Source of the DNA: Acetobacter pasteurianus subsp. pasteurianus LMG 1262 = NBRC 106471
GTDB lineage: Bacteria > Pseudomonadota > Alphaproteobacteria > Acetobacterales > Acetobacteraceae
DNA length: 46,921 bases
Reading direction: 5' to 3'
Assembly: GCF_000285275.1 (NCBI RefSeq)
Contig: NZ_CADO01000008.1
Coordinates: forward strand, 1-46,921
This document shows, one piece after another, positions 25,329 to 34,056 of this stretch. The position numbers and the translations under genes were made by a program. How positions within the stretch are numbered: the stretch's first letter is position 1; every line of letters begins with the position of its first letter. The notes below the pieces were generated by a model, which saw only the letters and a program-made list of their open reading frames with translations, was not told the DNA's origin and made no database searches.

Positions 25329-26342
25329 TCACACTGCTGTTTTGCGATTTGCCTTGAATGCACCGCTTGCGAATTCCCAGCACCGTCCAACATCACGAAT
25401 AACACGTGCAATGGCGGGCGTGGTTGTGGGGCGTAGCAGGCGCGGATCATAGCCGGAAAAGCGTCTATCATCCTCATCCAGACAAAGCTGCATGAAATCA
25501 GGCAGATTGATCTGGATGTTGGTCACTTCCTTGGTGCCAGTTACCGTAAAGTTGTTGTCCTGCGTATGTACGTGGCCTTCATCATCCACCGTACGCACCA
25601 AAGACAAACGCTCATAACCAAGGAAAGCCCAAACAGCCAGAACCTTCAGTTCAAAGTAAGGCCGACGCCACCACGGCATTACAGCCCGGTTCCATGCCAG
25701 CCAGTTGGCAAACAGAAGGATATGGCGGCATTCCTCCTGCATAATGGGTTCAAACGTATCTGTGAGTTCGGGCGGGAAATAGCCGGAACGCTTGGCCAGT
25801 TCAAACATGCCGAAAGCAAAAAAGCTGTCCGCACATTCCGAAAAGCCTGTCACCAGATAGGCCCATTCAACGTCCTTGGGCTCAACATAAGGTGGTTCCG
25901 GCGCCATAGGAATATTATAGGCTGCCACCATTTTGGACAGCACTTCCTTATGCCGGTTTTCCTCCCACGCATTGCGGGAGATGGCATCCTTCATATCCGG
26001 ATCTGTAACCAGATTAGCATAAGCAGCCATGCGCAGGCGGGCCTTGCCTTCTGTCTGCACAGCGATATCCCAGATAGGCAGGGAGGTTACGCGCTTGAGC
26101 GTTTCTGGGTCCAGCTTAGGCCAGTTAATAACAGATGGCCTGTAAGGATTAAACGTCTCGCGGAACATTTGCGCCAAGGCATGTTTATGCGCCTCAGACC
26201 CCGGCTTAAGCGGCCCTTTTACGGGGCTTACCCAATGGCGGGCCCGATAATCAGCCTCTTCCACTGCTGCCTCATTGGGCGGCGGGGGCAGATCATCCAT
26301 GCTTTCAGGCAGATGAGAATAGATATCGCTCAGAGAACCCAT
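25329..26342 (-). CDS. ferritin-like di-iron domain protein, unknown function
   Basis: A 337-residue protein. Its middle holds a four-helix di-iron pattern: E98, then E128/H131 (WEENRH), E169 (GFSEC), then E204/H207 (MQEECRH), the E, ExxH, E, ExxH arrangement of ferritin-like oxygenases and oxidases. The first 60 residues are proline-rich and polar; the C-terminal 100 residues are basic and aromatic. There is no signal peptide. It could be an oxygenase, desaturase-like or oxygen/peroxide-handling enzyme; the sequence alone does not decide. ATG 26342 was preferred, with AGG upstream; an in-frame start at 26444 is possible. It converges on pqqE across a terminator. Confidence 0.75.
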   Translation of the reverse strand: MGSLSDIYSHLPESMDDLPPPPNEAAVEEADYRARHWVSPVKGPLKPGSEAHKHALAQMFRETFNPYRPSVINWPKLDPETLKRVTSLPIWDIAVQTEGKARLRMAAYANLVTDPDMKDAISRNAWEENRHKEVLSKMVAAYNIPMAPEPPYVEPKDVEWAYLVTGFSECADSFFAFGMFELAKRSGYFPPELTDTFEPIMQEECRHILLFANWLAWNRAVMPWWRRPYFELKVLAVWAFLGYERLSLVRTVDDEGHVHTQDNNFTVTGTKEVTNIQINLPDFMQLCLDEDDRRFSGYDPRLLRPTTTPAIARVIRDVGRCWEFASGAFKANRKTAV

Positions 26343-26480
26343 GTGAGGAACCTGTTTTCTAGGGATCTCGCCTGATACGACACCCAACCGTTTGGGCAGA
26401 CATTCTGGCAGATCCAGTAACGCAAACGCGCCTGCCTCGCCCAATCCAGAGATGGAAATGCGAAGCAGGCGCGATGTGTA

Positions 26481-27161
26481 TTAGTGCAGATCAGACAGCT
26501 TTGAAATGATCTTGGTCACTAAGCCGTAATCAATCGCTTCCTTGGCGGACATCCAGTAGTTGCGATCCGTATCTTTTGCGACTTTTTCATAGCTATGTCC
26601 GGTTTCCTTGGCGAAAATCCGGTTTAGCCGTTCGCGCATCTTGATAATTTCACGCGCTTCAATGTCGATATCCGTTGCCGGGCCACGCACACCACCCATC
26701 GGCTGATGCAGCAGGAAGCGCGTATTTGGCAGGCAGAATCGGCGATCTTTATGGCCGGCAGCAAAAATCAGCGCCCCAGCAGATGCCACCCAACCTGTCC
26801 CAATCATGTTGATTGGTGCAATCGAATCGACAAAGCGGATCATGTCATGGATCGTGTCACCACTTTCCACATGCCCGCCGGGAGAGTTGACGTAGACATC
26901 AATAGGCTGGTCAGATTCACCAGCCAGCGCCAAAAGGCGGCCCGTTACATCACGGGCGATTTTGTCATCAATCCCGCCAAAAATCAGCACTTTCCGCTGC
27001 TTGAACAACTTGTGTTCCAGTTCGCCATGCGGGGCGCCGGCTGTTTTTTCTTCTGCCTTCTCCGGGGCTGCCGGAGTTTCCGGTTCGTCATCCATCTTGA
27101 TGGCGTTACGGGGGAAAATGCCCGTCATTGCTTTCTCCGCATGTTCTGTATCTGTGTACAT
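26481..27161 (-). CDS. clpP: ATP-dependent Clp protease proteolytic subunit (ClpP-type)
   Basis: A 226-residue ClpP-fold serine protease with the catalytic triad visible: S127 in GWVASAGA, H152 in LLHQPMGG, and D197 in KDTDR. ClpP assembles into tetradecamers that degrade unfolded proteins delivered by ClpA or ClpX. The first 45 residues are a charged, A/E-rich extension, and the residue after the serine is alanine rather than the usual methionine. Neither clpX nor tig is adjacent, so this may be a second, specialised ClpP. AGGA lies seven bases before the ATG. The symbol is by family. Confidence 0.85.
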   Translation of the reverse strand: MYTDTEHAEKAMTGIFPRNAIKMDDEPETPAAPEKAEEKTAGAPHGELEHKLFKQRKVLIFGGIDDKIARDVTGRLLALAGESDQPIDVYVNSPGGHVESGDTIHDMIRFVDSIAPINMIGTGWVASAGALIFAAGHKDRRFCLPNTRFLLHQPMGGVRGPATDIDIEAREIIKMRERLNRIFAKETGHSYEKVAKDTDRNYWMSAKEAIDYGLVTKIISKLSDLH

Positions 27162-27294
27162 TCCCTTATCCTGCGCTGCCTAAGCCTGCCTGCCAAGGGG
27201 CAATCATGTGCTGTCTCGCCAGCCGGGGCGGAAAAGGGTAAGGTGCGCTCCGTCTTACTGTCTGGTTTCCATTAATCGGAGTATCTGCGCTGCC

Positions 27295-28380
27295 ATGCCG
27301 CAACCCTGCTTAGAACACAAGCGGACACTCCGCAGCGCCATAAGTCTAAAACCTGCTGTACGGCTTGGAATGCTCATGGCCTCCGGTGCGCTGCTGCTCG
27401 GCGGGTGCAGCCCTCATAAAGATGCGGTTGATGGCACACTTTCTTGGGTACAGCACATGCGCGGTGGGGTTATTGCCTCTCAACGGCCGCCGCCGCCGGG
27501 CATTTATGATCCCTACCCGCATGTTGGCCTTACCCCCACACAAGCGCCAGAAATGCCCTCTCCTCAGGACCGTGCGCTAGTAACCCAAGGGCTTATTCGT
27601 GAACGCAATCTGGCGTATCGGACAGTGGCTGCGAATGGCAGCCTTATACCCGATATTCCGCCCCCACCTTCTGCTGCAGCACAGCCTCCTGCAAAAAGTG
27701 CGGCGCCTGCATCTGGCTCGTCCACCCAGCCAAATGGCGCTGCACAGGATGGTTCTCAACAAGCCAGTCTACCGGAAGGTGTGAGCGGCGCCATTATGGA
27801 TGCCGCGGATTCCTCACCAGACCAAAACGCACAAAGCTCTACTTCCCAACCTGGCAAAGCATCTTCCAAAGATAGCCCTGCCAATAAGAAGCAGGATAAA
27901 ACTGCGGAAACCGAGCCAGAAGTTGGTTTGCCAGAGGTGCGCCCAAAAGCCGCACAAACAGAAATACCGGCTTCCGATATCCCGCAAATTCCAGATGGCC
28001 CGCCCACAGCACCATCATTCCCGGGTTTTGATGTGCCGTCCGATGCGCACGTACCGGATACCATTAAGCCAAACTATGATCTGGTTGATGTAAAAGGCAC
28101 TTCATTCCACTTTGTGCCACAGTCAGACGTGCTCTCCAGCGGGCAGGAAAATACTCTCAGCAAACTCAAAACAGATCACCCTAATGGGCCGTTCTTTATC
28201 CGTGGGTTTGGCAATGCGCTTTCACTTAGCCCGCAGGATCAGTCTGACGCCGTAAAACTTGGGCTTTTGCGGGCTCAACGCCTGGCAGCAGCACTGGTGA
28301 AGCTTGGCGTTCCTTCCGCCAGCATTCATGTGCGGGGTGATGCCTTTGGCACGGGTGCCAAAGTAGCTACCAGCCCATAA
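27295..28380 (+). CDS. OmpA-like domain lipoprotein
   Basis: A 361-residue envelope protein. A lipoprotein signal with basic residues ends at LLGGC (C38). A long low-complexity linker rich in P, A, S and Q follows (about 90-250). The C-terminal 100 residues resemble an OmpA-type peptidoglycan-binding domain: F...LSSGQENTLSKL, then RAQRLAAALVKLGVPSASIHVRGDAFG. The match to OmpA is partial, and the ligand residues cannot all be placed. The ATG at 27295 keeps the basic residues of the signal; 27370 would not. It is divergent from clpP. Role: probably outer-membrane to cell-wall anchoring. Confidence 0.7.
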   Translation: MPQPCLEHKRTLRSAISLKPAVRLGMLMASGALLLGGCSPHKDAVDGTLSWVQHMRGGVIASQRPPPPGIYDPYPHVGLTPTQAPEMPSPQDRALVTQGLIRERNLAYRTVAANGSLIPDIPPPPSAAAQPPAKSAAPASGSSTQPNGAAQDGSQQASLPEGVSGAIMDAADSSPDQNAQSSTSQPGKASSKDSPANKKQDKTAETEPEVGLPEVRPKAAQTEIPASDIPQIPDGPPTAPSFPGFDVPSDAHVPDTIKPNYDLVDVKGTSFHFVPQSDVLSSGQENTLSKLKTDHPNGPFFIRGFGNALSLSPQDQSDAVKLGLLRAQRLAAALVKLGVPSASIHVRGDAFGTGAKVATSP

Positions 28381-28430
28381 ACCCCTCTTAACAAAAAGTG
28401 TCATTCCAGCATTTTGGGCGGTATGAGGAG

Positions 28431-28458
28431 TTGCCTGTTCTGTTCTGACGATTACTAT
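28431..28458 (+). promoter_or_regulatory. possible promoter of the aminotransferase operon
   Basis: TTGCCT (28431-28436) and TACTAT (28453-28458) are separated by 16 bases, each matching the sigma-70 consensus at four of six positions. It lies 63 bases upstream of the aminotransferase ATG. Confidence 0.35.
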
Positions 28459-28478
28459 GCTTCTTCCCACAAACCTGC

Positions 28479-28503
28479 GGGGGTTCCTTACCCCCTGTTT
28501 CTT
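28479..28503 (+). terminator. GC hairpin with T-rich tail just before the aminotransferase gene
   Basis: GGGGG (28479-28483) pairs with CCCCC (28491-28495) across loop TTCCTTA, followed by TGTTTCTTT. It could end the upstream lipoprotein transcript or attenuate the downstream operon. Confidence 0.45.
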
Positions 28504-28520
28504 TAGAGCATCAGAAACCC

Positions 28521-29753
28521 ATGACTGAAGAGTTCCATCGTATCCGCCGCCTGCCGCCTTATGTATTTGCTTCGGTAAACCAGGCCAAGGCAGCAGCGCG
28601 CGCACGGGGCGAGGATATTATTGACCTCGGCATGGGTAATCCGGACACGCCCACCCCGCAGCATATTGTCAACAAACTGCTGGAAACGGTGCAGGACCCA
28701 CGCACCCACCGTTATTCCGTCAGCCGCGGTATTCCGGGGCTGCGCAAGGCTGTTGCCGGGTACTATGAACGCCGCTTTCACGTTGGGCTGGATCCGGACA
28801 AGGAAGTGATTGTCACACTGGGCTCCAAGGAAGGTCTGGCTAATCTGGCTTCTGCCATTACTAGCCCGGGGGACACCATTTTGGTGCCCAACCCTTCCTA
28901 TCCCATTCATCAGTTCGGCTTTATTATTGCTGGAGCATCCATCCGCTCCATTCCGGCAACACCTGACGAAAACATGCTGCGTGCGCTGGAACGGGCAGTG
29001 CGCCACTCCGTGCCCAAGCCCACGGCATTGATTGTGAACTTCCCATCCAATCCCACAGCGTATCTGGCTGATCTGGATTTTTACAAGGAACTGGTTGCTT
29101 TCTGCCGCAAGGAAGAAATCTGGATCCTGTCTGATCTGGCGTATGCTGAAATCTACTTTGGTGATCTTGTGCCCCCTTCCATTCTGGCCGTGCCGGGTGC
29201 CAAGGATATTGCCGTAGAATTCACATCTCTTTCCAAAACCTATTCCATGGCTGGATGGCGCGTAGGCTTTGCCGCAGGGAATGAGCGCCTGATTGCAGCC
29301 CTTACCCGCATTAAATCTTATCTGGACTACGGCGCCTTCACACCTATTCAGGTGGCTGCCGTAACGGCCCTTAACGGCCCACAGGATTGTGTGGCTGATT
29401 TGCGCGCTCTTTATAAAGACCGGCGCGATGTGCTGATCCGCGGCCTGCACGGAGCTGGATGGGATGTTCCTTCCCCAGAAGGGTCCATGTTTGCTTGGGC
29501 ACCTATTCCTGAACCATTCCGTGAAATGGGCAGCGTTGCCTTTTCCAAACTTCTTCTGGAAGAAGCTGGCGTGGCTGTGGCCCCTGGCCTTGGCTTTGGT
29601 GAATATGGTGATGACCATGTTCGCATCGGGCTGGTTGAAAACACCCAGCGCCTGCGCCAGGCCCTGCGTTCCATTCGTGGGTTCCTGTCTGCGCATGGCA
29701 TCTCGCCATCTTCTCCTTCCTCTACCAAAAAGCCGGAGCCTGTTGCACCGTGA
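28521..29753 (+). CDS. alaC: PLP-dependent aminotransferase (AlaC-like)
   Basis: A 410-residue class I aminotransferase. From memory of the family it resembles E. coli AlaC closely over its whole length: RIRRLPPYVF, the DLGMGNPD start, SRGIPGLRKA, VTLGSKEGLANL, NPSYPIHQFG and FPSNPTA. The PLP lysine is K239 in SLSKTYSMAGWRVGF. AlaC makes alanine from pyruvate with glutamate; related enzymes are often labelled LL-diaminopimelate aminotransferase. Its stop overlaps the homoserine dehydrogenase start (GTGA), so the pair is co-translated. A long antisense frame covers the gene but shows no family features. Confidence 0.9.
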   Translation: MTEEFHRIRRLPPYVFASVNQAKAAARARGEDIIDLGMGNPDTPTPQHIVNKLLETVQDPRTHRYSVSRGIPGLRKAVAGYYERRFHVGLDPDKEVIVTLGSKEGLANLASAITSPGDTILVPNPSYPIHQFGFIIAGASIRSIPATPDENMLRALERAVRHSVPKPTALIVNFPSNPTAYLADLDFYKELVAFCRKEEIWILSDLAYAEIYFGDLVPPSILAVPGAKDIAVEFTSLSKTYSMAGWRVGFAAGNERLIAALTRIKSYLDYGAFTPIQVAAVTALNGPQDCVADLRALYKDRRDVLIRGLHGAGWDVPSPEGSMFAWAPIPEPFREMGSVAFSKLLLEEAGVAVAPGLGFGEYGDDHVRIGLVENTQRLRQALRSIRGFLSAHGISPSSPSSTKKPEPVAP

Positions 29754-31063
29754 CATCCTGTTCCAATTCCTCTCCTCTTCGTCTTGGTATTGCCGGTCTG
29801 GGCACGGTTGGCGCGGGCACTATTCGCCTGCTGCGTATGAATGCTGATCTGCTAAGCGCACGCGCAGGCCGCAAACTGGAAGTGGTGGCCGTAAGCGCCC
29901 GAGATCGCACACGTGACCGCGGTATAGATGTTTCCACCCTGCGTTGGCATGAAAACCCGCTGGATCTGGTTTCTGACCCCGACGTGGATGTTGTTGTAGA
30001 ACTGATTGGCGGAAGCGAAGGTCCGGCCCGTGCGCTGGTAGAAAAAGCGCTATCTGCTGGCAAACCTGTTGTAACCGCCAACAAAGCACTTCTTGCCGTG
30101 CATGGCTCCGCCCTTGCCAAGCTTAGTGCAGATAATAACGCACCGCTGCTATTTGAAGCAGCCGTGGCTGGTGGCATTCCGGCCATTAAAACAGTGCGGG
30201 AAGGTTTGGCCGCAGACAAGCTGCTGCATGTTGGCGGCATTCTGAACGGCACCTGCAACTACATCCTGACCGTGATGCGTGAAACGGGCAAGGACTTCGA
30301 TCTGGTGCTGAAAGATGCGCAGGATCTCGGATATGCAGAAGCTGATCCTTCCACCGACATTGATGGCATTGATGCTGCACATAAGCTGACAATTCTGGCT
30401 GGTTTGGCGTTTGGCCGCCCTGTAGCCTTTGATTCCGTTCAGGTAGAAGGCATCCGCCAGATTGGCGCCATTGACTTTGCTTTTGCACGTACCCTCGGCT
30501 ACCGCATCAAACTGCTGGGCCTTGCCCGCCTGACAGATGCAGGCCTTCAGGCACGTGTTGCACCGTGCCTGCTCCCCCACAATGCACCTATTGCGCAGGT
30601 AGATGGCGTATTTAACGCTGTTGTGGCTGAAGGTGAATTTGTGGGCCGTATCATGCTGGAAGGCCGCGGTGCGGGTGCTGGCCCCACGGCCTGTGCTGTA
30701 ACTGCGGATCTGGTTGATATTGCCCGTGGCCACACCATTCCGGTATGGGGCGTGCAAGCCAGTGCCGAACCTGCATTGCGCGCTTGCCCGGCAGGCACCG
30801 GAGCTGGTGCTTTCTATCTGCGTCTGATGGTGGAAGACCGCCCCGGCGTTATTGCAGATATTACAGCAGTCTTGCGCGATTGCGGTGTTTCCCTGCGCAG
30901 CATGCTCCAGCATCCTGCGGAAAATGAAACAACACCGTATGTTCCGCTTGTTCTGGTTACGCATCAGACATCAGAAGCTTCCATGCAGGAAGCTATCACC
31001 AAAATAGATGCCCTGAGCGTAGTGACGGACAGCCCTGTGATGATTCGGATCGAAACAGCCTGA
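29750..31063 (+). CDS. hom: homoserine dehydrogenase
   Basis: A 437-residue enzyme reducing aspartate semialdehyde to homoserine for threonine and methionine. The N-terminal Rossmann fold starts GIAGLGTVGAGTIRLL. The catalytic domain shows VTANKALLAVHG, EAAVAGGIPAIKT, LNGTCNYIL and GYAEADPSTDIDGIDAAHKL. An ACT regulatory domain is present from about residue 350 (YLRLMVEDRPGVIADITAVL), so feedback control is likely. The start is GTG, overlapping the aminotransferase stop. glpX follows 53 bases later. Confidence 0.96.
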   Translation: MTSCSNSSPLRLGIAGLGTVGAGTIRLLRMNADLLSARAGRKLEVVAVSARDRTRDRGIDVSTLRWHENPLDLVSDPDVDVVVELIGGSEGPARALVEKALSAGKPVVTANKALLAVHGSALAKLSADNNAPLLFEAAVAGGIPAIKTVREGLAADKLLHVGGILNGTCNYILTVMRETGKDFDLVLKDAQDLGYAEADPSTDIDGIDAAHKLTILAGLAFGRPVAFDSVQVEGIRQIGAIDFAFARTLGYRIKLLGLARLTDAGLQARVAPCLLPHNAPIAQVDGVFNAVVAEGEFVGRIMLEGRGAGAGPTACAVTADLVDIARGHTIPVWGVQASAEPALRACPAGTGAGAFYLRLMVEDRPGVIADITAVLRDCGVSLRSMLQHPAENETTPYVPLVLVTHQTSEASMQEAITKIDALSVVTDSPVMIRIETA

Positions 31064-31116
31064 TTCTAGCCACCTTTTCCGGTATCATAGACTTTTAAGC
31101 AAGGATCCTGTTTCTG

Positions 31117-32115
31117 ATGTCTGATTCCATAGGCCCCTCTCCTTTTGTTGTTTCTGACCGCAATCTCGCGCTTGAATTGGTGCGCGTAACGGAAGCCGCT
31201 GCTCTGGCTTCTGCCCGATGGACGGGCCGCGGACGCAAGAACGATGCTGATGGCGCAGCTGTAGAAGCTATGCGCACGGCATTTGATACCGTCGCCATTG
31301 ATGGCATGGTGGTGATTGGTGAGGGGGAAATGGATGAAGCCCCCATGCTTTATATTGGTGAGAAAGTTGGCTCTGGCGGCCCCGGCATGGATATTGCCGT
31401 GGACCCGCTGGAAGGCACCAACCTTTGCGCCAAAGATATGCCAAACGCCATTACCGTGGTGGCATTGGCTGAGCGTGGCAACTTCCTGCATGCGCCAGAT
31501 ATTTATATGGACAAGATTGTGGTCGGCCCCAATCTGCCCGATGGTGTTGTTGATCTGGATAACTCCATTGAAACCAACCTGAAAAATCTGGCTAAAGCCA
31601 AAGGCAAGAGCGTTCAGGATCTTCTGCTCTGCACGCTAGACCGGGAACGGCATGAAGAAATGATCACCCGTGCCCGTGCTGCAGGTGCACGTGTGCGCCT
31701 GTTGACAGATGGCGATGTGGCTGGCGGCATTGCTGCCTGTCTTGATACCAGCCAGGTTGATATTTATGTGGGTTCTGGCGGTGCACCTGAAGGTGTGCTG
31801 ACTGCTGCTGCTATTCGCTGCGTAGAAGGGCAGATGCAGGGTCGCCTACTGTTTGAAGATGACAGCCAGCGCGAACGTGCTCGTAAAATGAACCCCGGCA
31901 AAGACCCAGACCGCAAGCTAGGCCTGCATGATCTGGCTGCAGGGTCTGTGCTATTTTCCGCCACAGGCGTTACCACTGGTACCTTGCTGCGTGGTGTTCG
32001 GCAGTTGCCGCATCAGGCTATTACGCATTCTCTGGTCATGCGTTCCAAATCTGGCACGGTGCGCTTTATTGAAGGCCACCATAACTTCAAAACCAAAACA
32101 TGGGCTCCGCAATAA
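31117..32115 (+). CDS. glpX: class II fructose-1,6-bisphosphatase
   Basis: A 332-residue GlpX-type phosphatase for gluconeogenesis and the Calvin/pentose-phosphate type reactions. Conserved parts are RWTGRGRKNDADGAAVEAMR, GEGEMDEAPMLYIGE and the metal/phosphate site VDPLEGTNLCA. Length is typical. Bacteria that oxidise sugars in the periplasm rely on gluconeogenic and pentose-phosphate flux, which fits the setting. AAGGAT lies a little far upstream of the ATG. recJ begins 16 bases downstream. Confidence 0.95.
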   Translation: MSDSIGPSPFVVSDRNLALELVRVTEAAALASARWTGRGRKNDADGAAVEAMRTAFDTVAIDGMVVIGEGEMDEAPMLYIGEKVGSGGPGMDIAVDPLEGTNLCAKDMPNAITVVALAERGNFLHAPDIYMDKIVVGPNLPDGVVDLDNSIETNLKNLAKAKGKSVQDLLLCTLDRERHEEMITRARAAGARVRLLTDGDVAGGIAACLDTSQVDIYVGSGGAPEGVLTAAAIRCVEGQMQGRLLFEDDSQRERARKMNPGKDPDRKLGLHDLAAGSVLFSATGVTTGTLLRGVRQLPHQAITHSLVMRSKSGTVRFIEGHHNFKTKTWAPQ

Positions 32116-32131
32116 GCAGCCCTGAATTTTG

Positions 32132-33964
32132 ATGCAAAGCAGCACCTTGCAACTTACCGAACACGCTGAAGAAGCTTCCTCCTCTGCTGTATTGGGGGTG
32201 GAAGCCAGCTTGATTGGGCGGCGTTGGGCTTGGCGTGCCGGGGCAGAAGATCCTGCTCTGATGCGTCTGGGTGCTGCTTTGGCCCAACAACTGGGTATTC
32301 CAGAAATTGTCGGCCGTCTGCTGGCCATGCGTCAGATCACACCAGATCAGGCCCCTCATTTTCTGGAGCCCAAGTTGCGGGCACTTATGCCTGACCCTTC
32401 CAGTCTCACGGATATGGATAAAGCTGCTGAGCGCATGGCAAAAGCTGTCCAGAACCGTGAAGTAATTGGTATTTTTGGTGATTATGACGTGGATGGTGCC
32501 TGCGCCTCCGCCATTCTTGCCTCTTTTTTTGAACAACTCGGCTGCACCGTTCATACCCATATCCCGGATAGAATGACCGAAGGATATGGCCCTAATGTAG
32601 CGGCACTAGATAATTTGGTGGCGCAAGGCGCTTCCATATTGATTTGTGTAGATTGCGGCACCGCTTCGGCAGATATTCTGTCTCAAGTCACAGACAAAGC
32701 CGATGTGATTGTGCTGGACCATCACAAATCGGAAGATGCCCTTCCCCCTATTCTGGCAACAGTTAACCCTAACCGGCCTGACTGTTCCTCTGGCTTGCAC
32801 CATATTTGTGCCGCAGCCCTCGCCTTTCTGGCCGCAGTTGCCACTACGCGAGACCTAAGGCGTGCAGACTGGTTTACAGCAGACCAGCCTCCGCCCGATC
32901 TTATGCGCCAGCTTGATCTGGTAGCGTTGGCAACGGTTTGTGATGTTATGCCCCTGCATGGGCTTAACCGCGCCTTTGTAACGCAAGGGCTTAAAATTAT
33001 GGCCCGCCGCCAACGCACTGGCCTGAATGCCCTTATGGAAATTGCTGGCGTTACCAAAGCTCCGGATGCTTTTTCCTGCGGCTTTGCATTGGGGCCGCGC
33101 ATCAATGCTGGTGGGCGCATTGCAGAAGCAGCTTTGGGCCTACGCCTGCTCCGTTGCCCAGATAGCTTTGAAGCCCGCCAGATGGCCGAACGTCTGGATG
33201 CCGTAAACCGCCGCAGACAAGGTGTTGAGGCCGATATTCTGGACCGCGCCATGCAACAGGCTGAAGCCCAGAAAGAAGCTGGGCATGCTGTTATTTTGCT
33301 GGCCGGAAAAGATTGGCACCCCGGTGTTGTAGGTATTGTAGCGGGGCGTATTAAGGAACGCTTCAATCGGCCTGCCCTTGTTGGGGCCGAACAGGAAGAT
33401 GGCACCATTAAAGGTTCTGGCCGTTCTGTTCCCGGTTTAGATCTTGGCACCGTGATTATTGCTGCTCGTCAAGCTGGAATGCTGAAAACCGGCGGCGGTC
33501 ACGCCATGGCTGCTGGCTTCTCCCTTACCGCTGATAAGCTGGAAGATTTTCATACCTTTCTGGATACTCGGTTAGCACAGGCGGCTACACTTCCAGAAAA
33601 AGTGCCTCTTACCGTAGATGCGGTGGTATCCATTTCTGGTGCCACAGCAGAACTGGCGCAGGATATGGGTGCCCTTGCCCCATTTGGTGCCGGAAACCCG
33701 GAGCCTCTGTTAGCTATACCCCGTGTAACAGTTATACGGGCAGACCGCATTGGCCGAGACGGCAACACGCTGCGCCTGCTTTTAAAGGGTGAAAATAATG
33801 GCCGGTTGAAAGCGCTGCTGTTCCGCGCGCATGAAAACCCTTTAGCGGCCAAACTGGAAGACACAACACGCCCTGCCCTACATCTTGCCGGGTATCTGCG
33901 GGCAGAAAGCTGGAATGGCAGAACAGACGCCACCTTCTTTATTCAGGACGCCGCGGCTGCCTGA
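32132..33964 (+). CDS. recJ: single-stranded-DNA exonuclease RecJ
   Basis: A 610-residue DHH-family 5'-3' exonuclease used in recombination and repair. Motifs in order: GDYDVDGACASA, VDCGTASADI, DHHKSEDALP (DHH), then GPRINAGGRIAEAALG. The C-terminal DHHA1 domain has LAGKDWHPGVVGIVAGRIKERF and KTGGGHAMAAGFS, followed by the OB-type end. ATG 32132 directly follows a TTG also in frame. It is the last gene of the plus-strand run and converges on rpoH with 92 noncoding bases between, where a weak GGCGCTT/AAGCGCC stem (34009-34047) could terminate both. Confidence 0.96.
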   Translation: MQSSTLQLTEHAEEASSSAVLGVEASLIGRRWAWRAGAEDPALMRLGAALAQQLGIPEIVGRLLAMRQITPDQAPHFLEPKLRALMPDPSSLTDMDKAAERMAKAVQNREVIGIFGDYDVDGACASAILASFFEQLGCTVHTHIPDRMTEGYGPNVAALDNLVAQGASILICVDCGTASADILSQVTDKADVIVLDHHKSEDALPPILATVNPNRPDCSSGLHHICAAALAFLAAVATTRDLRRADWFTADQPPPDLMRQLDLVALATVCDVMPLHGLNRAFVTQGLKIMARRQRTGLNALMEIAGVTKAPDAFSCGFALGPRINAGGRIAEAALGLRLLRCPDSFEARQMAERLDAVNRRRQGVEADILDRAMQQAEAQKEAGHAVILLAGKDWHPGVVGIVAGRIKERFNRPALVGAEQEDGTIKGSGRSVPGLDLGTVIIAARQAGMLKTGGGHAMAAGFSLTADKLEDFHTFLDTRLAQAATLPEKVPLTVDAVVSISGATAELAQDMGALAPFGAGNPEPLLAIPRVTVIRADRIGRDGNTLRLLLKGENNGRLKALLFRAHENPLAAKLEDTTRPALHLAGYLRAESWNGRTDATFFIQDAAAA

Positions 33965-34056
33965 TAACAAGCCTGCCTTTACATGCTAAAATAAAATAAG
34001 GGCGTATAGGCGCTTCCTGCCTGCATGATTCGCAAGTAGAAAGCGCCAAAGCCCGC

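Noticed and set aside
28503-29756. 417-codon open frame antisense to the aminotransferase gene
   Set aside because: It has no recognisable domain and is rich in His, Gln, Arg and Asn. The sense frame is a clear full-length AlaC-type enzyme. The long frame is a by-product of codon bias.
30149-30964. 271-codon open frame antisense to hom
   Set aside because: It has low-complexity, cysteine- and glutamine-rich content and is a shadow of a conserved gene.
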